Shown here piece after piece: positions 6,382 to 11,243 of a stretch of 11,243 nucleotides of DNA. The stretch is from Thermoproteota archaeon (lineage in GTDB: Archaea > Thermoproteota > Thermoprotei > Thermoproteales > Thermocladiaceae). The notes under the pieces are model-generated. The model saw only the letters and a list, made by a program, of their open reading frames with translations, had not been told where the DNA came from and did no database searches. The stretch is from positions 1-11,243 of the forward strand of contig JAADDN010000073.1 of NCBI GenBank assembly GCA_013153895.1, written 5' to 3'. The number at the start of each line of letters is the position of its first letter. The stretch's first letter is position 1. Made by a program: the position numbers and the translations under genes.

Positions 6382-7710
6382 ACCGATAAACCAGTAGTCT
6401 CTGCTCTCAACACTATATACCCCGTTACCCTCGTTCCTAATGACGACAAGACCCATGTCTTCCAGTAGCTTGAAGAACTTGTAGACCTTCTTATCGTACT
6501 GTAGCCTAACTCTTCCAGCTACAGATAATTGTTTCAAAGCCTCTTCTGTCTTCCTCCAGTTGCTCCCGCATAACATTGCCAGCGAACGTGTTATCTCTAT
6601 TGAGCCAGCAGGATATTTATTGCGTGCGATGTTACTAGCTATAAGCTTCATCACCATTGCTGTGAACTCTGCGGCTACAATGTTTTTACGGCGTTCGTCG
6701 ACACGGTTGTACTCTCTTAGTACTCTGGTGATTAGTACACGGTTTGTACAGAGTGTTTCAAGTATTAGTGATGCAACATAGGTTGGGTCTCCATACATAT
6801 CTTCTACTCCGGATGTCTGTTTATCGTAGATTGCGGTGGCAACATCTTCTACCGCTATAGGCATTCTTCCAGTAAGCACGTCGAGTCCACGTCTCAGTAT
6901 CTTGAAAACAGACTTGACGGTCTCGGATACCTTCATCTCATCCATTACATCAGTAATCATATCCAGCGAATACGTTACAACATCCTTAACGGTATTTACG
7001 GGCACCCTATAGTCACGTAGTAGTTTGGCGTACTCGACAGAACGTTTTGTCGGAGGCGTAATCATGACGACCACTTTAGGAGAGCCAGTAATATTTGTTT
7101 CTTCGGAGGCGGAACCGTTTACTATCTCGCTTACTGTATCTGCTCCTATAAGGTCTAAGAAGTTGCCGGGGATGACCAGTATTAATGGTTTCTTGTAACT
7201 GGCTAGATACTTTACTATGAGGCTACGGGCAAACTGGCGTAGAGACCCCTTAATCTCGGTCTCTGTACGCTCGGTCTCGGAATGCCCTTCTTTCGCAGAC
7301 GCAGATACTCCTGCAAACTCTACTCCTATACCGGCTTTGAGCTTTCCCTCTACTTCTTTTTCTTTCTCCAGATACATTTTAACAGCAGTAGTGTTCTCGT
7401 ACAGCATTGCTAGTACTAGGTCTGACTTAGGCATCTCCCTTATGATATCATATATGGTCTTTACAGCCCGTGTCTCTCCAGCCTCCTTGAACAGGTCGTG
7501 CACGGCACGTACTGATGCGTAGAACACGTTCTCGTTCACAAAGTATGGTGATATCACAACTCCTCTGCTTAAAGATATTGTGAGCCATGTAGAGGACGAT
7601 ACAGCTATACGTGATAGCAACTCGATACGGTTCTTAGTAAGAAACCGTGCTAGCTCACTCCCTACCTTGTACTCATTAATTACCTTGTCCTTATTCTTCA
7701 GAAGCCCCAT
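6364..7710 (-). CDS. Unknown protein with C-terminal winged-helix region, possible degenerate ATPase core (448 aa)
   Basis: Not recognised with confidence. The last ~75 residues (~367-442) look like a winged helix: helices ITRSLAMLCG and TEEALKQLSVAGRV, then KVYKFFKLLEDMGLVV and a hairpin NEGNGVYSV. The middle has the strand pattern of an AAA/Orc1-like ATPase: a Ser/Glu-rich segment (~124-157), a helix, a Walker-B-like strand PLILVIPG (~175-182) without the acidic DE, and a sensor-like strand KVVVMITPP (~212-220). No Walker A GxxxxGK[ST] exists, so if this is that fold it cannot bind ATP normally. Start: ATG at 7710 has GGAGTGAT four bases upstream; an in-frame GTG at 7719 overlapping the previous stop (GTGA) would add three residues. 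Co-transcribed with and coupled to the 594-aa gene. A DNA-binding partner or regulator is inferred from the winged helix alone. Confidence 0.85.
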   Translation of the reverse strand: MGLLKNKDKVINEYKVGSELARFLTKNRIELLSRIAVSSSTWLTISLSRGVVISPYFVNENVFYASVRAVHDLFKEAGETRAVKTIYDIIREMPKSDLVLAMLYENTTAVKMYLEKEKEVEGKLKAGIGVEFAGVSASAKEGHSETERTETEIKGSLRQFARSLIVKYLASYKKPLILVIPGNFLDLIGADTVSEIVNGSASEETNITGSPKVVVMITPPTKRSVEYAKLLRDYRVPVNTVKDVVTYSLDMITDVMDEMKVSETVKSVFKILRRGLDVLTGRMPIAVEDVATAIYDKQTSGVEDMYGDPTYVASLILETLCTNRVLITRVLREYNRVDERRKNIVAAEFTAMVMKLIASNIARNKYPAGSIEITRSLAMLCGSNWRKTEEALKQLSVAGRVRLQYDKKVYKFFKLLEDMGLVVIRNEGNGVYSVESRDYWFIGSMYRY

Positions 7711-7715
7711 ACTTA

Positions 7716-9500
7716 TCACTCCATCCTGTTTGTACTTATAGATACCACGCCACCCTTCTTCAGAAATATCTCTATAACACCGCCAGACTCGTCCCGCATC
7801 AAGTATATCTCCTTAGATTTTCTAGGGCTTAGCAGTCTCGCTAATGCTTTCTTAACAGTAATAGGATGTCCAAGTCCTATTTCATAGCATTCTTTTCCGA
7901 TACATACCGCTACTGTATCTATAGGATTATCTTTAGAAGTCTTCGGAATACCATCTACTACTGTGCCATCCTTAAGTATAGACTTAATCTTTATCTTGCT
8001 ACGCTCTATTTTCACGGCATCAGAGTGTATCGCTGGAAGTGGTTCTAGACTGAACGCCTCTATTCCCTCAAAGGATACTATTGCGGGTACATCGAAGTCT
8101 AGGCGTAGCTGTGGACTCCTTATTATCTTGTTTAGCTTGCTCTCTAGGAATTTATCAACAAGCTTTTTAGCTGTCTCAAGCTTATCGTTCTCGCTCACCA
8201 ACCCTTCCTGCTTCAGCCTCTCATATATTTTCAAAGCTGTCAGGATATCGTCTAGGTCTATCTTGCCCCTCGTAGACGATATCAGAGCCTCTTCTATGCT
8301 AAATCCACCCCCTATACATTCCCATCTACCCTGTGTCTGCACCATTATAAGATAGAAGTCTCTAGCGATACCCCTCGCCTCATCATACCCTATTTCCTTC
8401 ACTATTCTCAAATCATCAGCCGAATATATCACGGGTCTCACAATTTTCTCGGCATCCTCTCTCTTAACCCCAGCCGCTACGAGTAAGTCTACTAGTTCAT
8501 CAGTACGGTTACCCCATATCAGATGCATTCTGGACTCAGCAATAGCTTGTTTAAGTGATTCACGGTCTACAGGGAAGAGCTTAGCCCTATCGGGGTATAT
8601 TACGGCTATCATAGGTACAGGGCCCCGTACAGCGGCTAGTGGGTATCCGTCTCTGACGAACAGTATTGTACCGCCAAGATGTTTCAAGCCTAGCCGTTCA
8701 ACTATATCATGTGCTATAGCGGAAGAGACACGCCTAAGCTCGTTGAAGTCAGGCATAACGACTTGGTCATACTTTAGTCTAACACCTGCAAATCTAAGTA
8801 CTACAACTGCACGTACTCCATCTTTCACAAGCATTGTCTTAATATCTCGTATCTCGACAGGTAGAAGACCTTTCAGCTCCTTAGCAACCTCCTCGGCAAT
8901 AAGCTTTGGATTCCTAGCGTAGAAATAGTTAGAAAGAAGCTTACGTGCTATCTCTTCGGGCCATATAGGCGGGGACTGATGCAATAACGGGCGTACTACA
9001 GGGTAGTCTTTGACAAGCTTCATGAACTGCTTATCGTTTCGCATACTGGTAATAATGGCTAGAGCAATAGCGTCTGTTACATCAACTATTGATAGGTTCT
9101 CATTCGTTATCTCGATATCTATACCCATATCTGATAACGCTTTGTTCAGTAGAGATGCGATATCCTTCATGTATTTCTGGTTAGCCTTACTTTGAGTATC
9201 GTACTTTAGAAGCTCATCCGGTAATTTATTGTATCCTAGTACAACCGTGAGGAGCGATAGGCATCTCAATGTGAAAGCATCAGTATTTCCTGCTTCCTTT
9301 TTATGTCTCTGAATGTATGAACGGTAGAATCTCTCTGCTTTATCGAGGAGTGCCATTACGTTTCTATAGGTATCTGTATCTTTTAGACCGTTTACGTATC
9401 TTCCTAGATGTGATACTCTATTATCAGAGAAGTATTTCTCGAACAGCTTCTCAGCAGAAGAGCTTCTCGTTCTTTTTCGCCTACTGGCTGTTGCACTCAT
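7716..9500 (-). CDS. Large protein of unknown function (594 aa)
   Basis: Not recognised. A soluble 594-aa protein with a basic, serine-rich, probably disordered N-terminus (residues ~5-18, SRRKRTRSSS). A helical domain follows (~18-215). An alpha/beta region (~215-320) contains strands VRAVVVLRFAG, GGTILFVRDGYPLAAV and VPMIAVIYPD. A helical section (~320-450) holds two short repeated-looking Asp/Glu-Leu helices, and a beta-rich C-terminus (~460-594) ends in EIYLMRDESGGVIEIFLKKG. There is no P-loop, membrane span, zinc site or known catalytic motif. It heads a two-gene operon and its TGA overlaps the GTG at 7719 of the next gene, so the two products probably form a complex. Its promoter and leader match those of the truncated gene at 657. 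Structural, replication or regulatory roles all remain open. The ATG at 9500 is the first codon after the leader GGGATGCTAAA. Confidence 0.87.
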   Translation of the reverse strand: MSATASRRKRTRSSSAEKLFEKYFSDNRVSHLGRYVNGLKDTDTYRNVMALLDKAERFYRSYIQRHKKEAGNTDAFTLRCLSLLTVVLGYNKLPDELLKYDTQSKANQKYMKDIASLLNKALSDMGIDIEITNENLSIVDVTDAIALAIITSMRNDKQFMKLVKDYPVVRPLLHQSPPIWPEEIARKLLSNYFYARNPKLIAEEVAKELKGLLPVEIRDIKTMLVKDGVRAVVVLRFAGVRLKYDQVVMPDFNELRRVSSAIAHDIVERLGLKHLGGTILFVRDGYPLAAVRGPVPMIAVIYPDRAKLFPVDRESLKQAIAESRMHLIWGNRTDELVDLLVAAGVKREDAEKIVRPVIYSADDLRIVKEIGYDEARGIARDFYLIMVQTQGRWECIGGGFSIEEALISSTRGKIDLDDILTALKIYERLKQEGLVSENDKLETAKKLVDKFLESKLNKIIRSPQLRLDFDVPAIVSFEGIEAFSLEPLPAIHSDAVKIERSKIKIKSILKDGTVVDGIPKTSKDNPIDTVAVCIGKECYEIGLGHPITVKKALARLLSPRKSKEIYLMRDESGGVIEIFLKKGGVVSISTNRME

Positions 9501-9518
9501 TTTAGCATCCCATTAAAA

Positions 9519-9550
9519 GTATAGTATTTAGGCTTGAATAATAAAAATAG
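9519..9550 (-). promoter_or_regulatory. Promoter of the 594/448-aa operon
   Basis: Minus strand CTATTTTTATTATTCA (9550-9535) gives a TATA-type element 35-50 nt before the ATG, and ACTATAC (9525-9519) ends 18 nt before it. Both blocks, and the leader pattern TGGGA...AAAATG, recur upstream of 657, which argues for shared control of the two transcripts. Confidence 0.6.
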
Positions 9551-9557
9551 GCAAAAA
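9543..9557 (-). terminator. Possible T-tract terminator after the radical SAM gene
   Basis: Directly after the TAG stop (9560-9558) the minus strand reads TTTTTGCCTATTTTT. Archaeal RNA polymerase terminates on such T-rich tracts without a hairpin. The second T run is also the TATA element of the next operon, so termination and initiation signals would overlap. Weak call from base composition. Confidence 0.35.
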
Positions 9558-10226
9558 CTATTTTCTGAAGAACTCAGGGCTTCTAGGGGTTGTTATTGGT
9601 GGGCCTAGTAGTTTTACTTTTCTGATAACCTTGTTTCTGTACGGACGTATTATTGATAATGCTTTCTCTACATAGTACCGGTGCTCTGGAGTATCTATTC
9701 TTGTGTGAAACGGTATTCTCACTTCTAGAACTCCGTTGAATTTTTCCACTATAATGGTTAGTGATGCTAGGAAGTTCTCCCAGTATTTCTCTGCTTTTTC
9801 TCTCGGTAAACCATACATTGCATGCGGAGGTGCTTTGATATCTGTTGCTAAATGGTCGAGTCTCACAGATTCGAGTAGTTCTGAGAGTCTCTCTGGGAGT
9901 GTGAGGTTGGAGTCTAGACTTGTTTTTATCTTATCTTCCACCCGCTGGTATAGCTCAATCAATCCTTTGTGCTGTAATAGTGGTTCGCCACCTGTTACGT
10001 GAAGATATTCTACTATGCCTAGTCTAATAGCAGAGCCTAGCTTCTCAATGATATCATCTATGTTTTTCCACTCGCAGACATTTCTATCTGCATCCGCAAT
10101 TCTCCAATTATGACAAAATGGGCATTTCAGGTTGCATCCACAGAACCATACTGTAGATGCTGTATGCCCTAGAACATCTATTAGGCTGACGCTCTTCATA
10201 CTGGAAGCGATAAGCACTCTGCCCAT
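9558..10226 (-). CDS. Radical SAM protein, NrdG / glycyl-radical-enzyme activase type (222 aa)
   Basis: A 222-aa radical SAM enzyme that would bind a [4Fe-4S] cluster through C31-x3-C35-x2-C38 in FCGCNLKCPFCHNW and use S-adenosylmethionine to make a 5'-deoxyadenosyl radical. TGGEP (78-82) is the SAM-amine-binding motif, and TDIKAP (128-133) matches the DIKA strand common in glycyl-radical activases. Size and the CHN after the cluster motif fit archaeal anaerobic ribonucleotide reductase activating proteins (NrdG2-like) better than QueE-type enzymes, but activases of this group are hard to separate by sequence. C29, just before the motif, is extra. The ATG is supported by GGTG 7 nt upstream (10237-10234). 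It lies 37 nt after the zinc-ribbon gene and is probably co-transcribed with it. No partner reductase is present in the window. Confidence 0.85.
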   Translation of the reverse strand: MGRVLIASSMKSVSLIDVLGHTASTVWFCGCNLKCPFCHNWRIADADRNVCEWKNIDDIIEKLGSAIRLGIVEYLHVTGGEPLLQHKGLIELYQRVEDKIKTSLDSNLTLPERLSELLESVRLDHLATDIKAPPHAMYGLPREKAEKYWENFLASLTIIVEKFNGVLEVRIPFHTRIDTPEHRYYVEKALSIIRPYRNKVIRKVKLLGPPITTPRSPEFFRK

Positions 10227-10233
10227 TCCATAG

Positions 10234-10237
10234 CACC
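10234..10237 (-). promoter_or_regulatory. Ribosome binding site of the radical SAM gene
   Basis: GGTG on the minus strand, 7 nt before the ATG at 10226, in AGGTGCTATGGA. It confirms the start and shows the same spacing as four other genes of the window. Confidence 0.65.
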
Positions 10238-10263
10238 TACTATATTATTATTATATTGCTTTA

Positions 10264-10938
10264 CTAGTTCTCTGTAGCTTTCACGTACATTTTATAATAC
10301 ATGAACTGGCTCTTCCTGAATCCCATCTTCTCCATATCTTCTTTCGAGAATCTACAATGGTCTAGACGGCCATCAACAACTACCTCCATGTTAAACCCAT
10401 ACTTCTTCGCCAGCTCGACGAGCTTGTCGAGAACTTCCTTCTCCATCTTACCGAAGTAGTGGAACAAGACATATACTTCTTTATCCCTTCCTGTAGAACC
10501 GTTATATGTTATATAGGAAGGCTCTTCGAACACTACCTCACCCCAACCCACATCACGGAATTCGACTTTATCCTTGTACCAGTCATACTGCTTAAGAAAC
10601 GCTACGAAATCTCTCAACAGCATCAGATACTTTTTCCTAGTACTATACTCCTCCTTAAGTTGTCTAGTCTTCTCTTCTACGAACTCCTCAGGTGTAAGTC
10701 TCGATAAATTCCTGCTACCGCACCTTATACATATCTGGCGTCTCCACGCATGTTTATACGTATAACCAACATTACCACAATCGTTACACTTGTAAAATAC
10801 CCGACGCTTATCTTTTGTCATTCTATTTACAATCGCTAACGTATCACTCAGAGTTTTATTAAGATTCTTAATTGCTGCGTTTATTTTTGTAAGAGTTTCA
10901 TCTATAGAAGATTTTGGTTTTACACCAGTTACAGACAT
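10264..10938 (-). CDS. Zinc-ribbon protein of unknown function (224 aa)
   Basis: A 224-aa protein. Residues ~10-40 form a probable coiled coil (SIDETLTKINAAIKNLNKTL onward). A zinc ribbon follows: YKCNDCG (C51, C54) and QICIRCGSRN (C70, C73), the CxxC-x15-CxxC spacing of treble or rubredoxin-like ribbons used for DNA, RNA or protein contacts. Residues ~80-115 are a long charged helix. The C-terminal ~110 residues (FRDVGWGEVVFEEPSY to the end) make an alpha/beta region with no signature I can name. The ATG is set by GGTG 7 nt upstream (10949-10946) and preceded by a clear TATA element. It is first in a likely two-gene transcript with the radical SAM activase. A transcription-factor-like or nucleic-acid-binding adaptor role is inferred from the ribbon only. 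Confidence 0.85.
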   Translation of the reverse strand: MSVTGVKPKSSIDETLTKINAAIKNLNKTLSDTLAIVNRMTKDKRRVFYKCNDCGNVGYTYKHAWRRQICIRCGSRNLSRLTPEEFVEEKTRQLKEEYSTRKKYLMLLRDFVAFLKQYDWYKDKVEFRDVGWGEVVFEEPSYITYNGSTGRDKEVYVLFHYFGKMEKEVLDKLVELAKKYGFNMEVVVDGRLDHCRFSKEDMEKMGFRKSQFMYYKMYVKATEN

Positions 10939-10972
10939 TATTCAACACCCAAAAGAAATCTTGTTGTTCAGC

Positions 10973-10984
10973 AATAAAAATAGG
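10973..10984 (-). promoter_or_regulatory. Promoter of the zinc-ribbon / radical SAM transcript
   Basis: Minus strand CCTATTTTTATT (10984-10973) is identical over 12 bases to the TATA element before the 594-aa gene. It lies 35 nt before the ATG at 10938, placing transcription start near 10952 and giving a leader of about 14 nt that contains GGGTG. Confidence 0.6.
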
Positions 10985-11055
10985 TTTTCTACAACTGTTT
11001 GTTTCAGTTATTTGTATGTTATCCGTGTTTTTCGTGTATTCTTCTCACGCGAAAG

Positions 11056-11063
11056 TTTTTATT
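11056..11063 (+). promoter_or_regulatory. Promoter of the terminal membrane-protein gene
   Basis: TTTTTATT on the plus strand ends 32 nt before the ATG at 11096, facing away from the zinc-ribbon promoter in a 157-nt divergent region. The rest of that region shows no other gene or clear repeat. Confidence 0.45.
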
Positions 11064-11086
11064 GAGGAGATGATTACTTCTCTCTT

Positions 11087-11092
11087 GGTGAT
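11087..11092 (+). promoter_or_regulatory. Ribosome binding site of the terminal membrane-protein gene
   Basis: GGTGAT three bases before the ATG at 11096. The sequence matches the window's consensus but the spacer is 2 nt shorter than usual. No in-frame start lies upstream between it and the promoter. Confidence 0.5.
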
Positions 11093-11095
11093 AAG

Positions 11096-11243
11096 ATGAA
11101 GAGCATAACGATAGCAATAGCTATATATACAGTTATAGTAGCTGTATTACTACTACACGGTATTAGTGTATACACGTGTGCAGCATCCTTACCCGTGTTA
11201 CTGACAGTTATCGCGGTGAACATCATACTAGATATTAAAAAAC
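11096..11243 (+). CDS. Small membrane protein, truncated by the window edge
   Basis: An open frame of 49 codons without a stop before the window ends. It begins MKSITIAIAIYTVIVAVLLL, a first membrane helix (~4-22), then a short loop containing HGISVYTCAAS and a second helix (~30-45) ending in the charged ILDIKK. Two spans with a short loop suggest a small integral membrane protein, common and fast-evolving in archaeal viruses and plasmids. It has a TATA element and a GGTGAT ribosome site. Function cannot be read from this fragment. Confidence 0.65.
   Translation, partial: MKSITIAIAIYTVIVAVLLLHGISVYTCAASLPVLLTVIAVNIILDIKK

Noticed and set aside
6350..6540. 11-bp direct repeat TGTTTCAAAGC at 6350-6360 and 6530-6540
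   Set aside because: Repeats of this length are expected by chance several times in 11 kb, and the two copies lie in coding sequence of opposite strands with no further similarity.
10241..10258. AT-run TATATTATTATTATAT as a separate promoter for the radical SAM gene
   Set aside because: Its centre is only about 23 nt from the ATG, too close for a TATA box with transcription starting before the GGTG site; co-transcription with the zinc-ribbon gene is simpler.
1..11243. CRISPR array, tRNA or rRNA gene, insertion sequence or casposon (PolB with Cas1)
   Set aside because: No regularly spaced repeats, cloverleaf, transposase motif or Cas1-like protein was seen; PolB alone does not indicate a casposon.

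Overview
The window looks like part of a hyperthermophilic archaeal, probably crenarchaeal, extrachromosomal element: a virus, plasmid or integrated provirus. Promoters are archaeal T-rich TATA elements (TATTTTTATT type) 33-45 nt upstream of starts. Translation starts are often GTG or TTG, set by a GGTG Shine-Dalgarno at a fixed distance. There is a stand-alone replicative family B DNA polymerase, most other genes are unrecognisable, and the tetramer GATC is missing from all 11.2 kb. No integrase, capsid or terminase gene is visible, so the element type is inferred. No host can be named.

Layout. (1) 1-657, minus: open 3' end of a gene of unknown function, with its own promoter. (2) 718-4823, minus: three-gene operon of a 235-aa unknown protein, a 203-aa unknown protein with an arginine-rich patch, and a 922-aa family B DNA polymerase whose TTG start overlaps the preceding stop. 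(3) 4824-4967: divergent promoter region. (4) 4968-6381, plus: an 83-aa orphan protein followed by a secreted thioredoxin-like domain fused to a CcdA/DsbD-like membrane domain. (5) 6364-9500, minus: a 594-aa unknown protein translationally coupled to a ~448-aa protein with a C-terminal winged-helix region and a core that may be a degenerate ATPase fold. It runs convergent to, and slightly overlaps, the redox gene. (6) 9558-10938, minus: a zinc-ribbon protein and a radical SAM activase of the NrdG / glycyl-radical-activase type. (7) 10939-11095: second divergent promoter region. (8) 11096-end, plus: start of a small membrane protein.

How it may work together (inference): the polymerase operon would be the replication module. 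The radical SAM activase would support deoxynucleotide supply if a class III ribonucleotide reductase is encoded elsewhere or by the host. The thioredoxin-CcdA fusion would handle disulfide chemistry outside the cytoplasm, useful for disulfide-rich thermophilic surface or virion proteins. The coupled 594/448-aa pair may be a complex of unknown role. The strongest direct oddities are the total absence of GATC (and apparently GCGC), a pair of nearly matching promoters/leaders at 657 and 9500, and the uniform GGTG-N7-start geometry.
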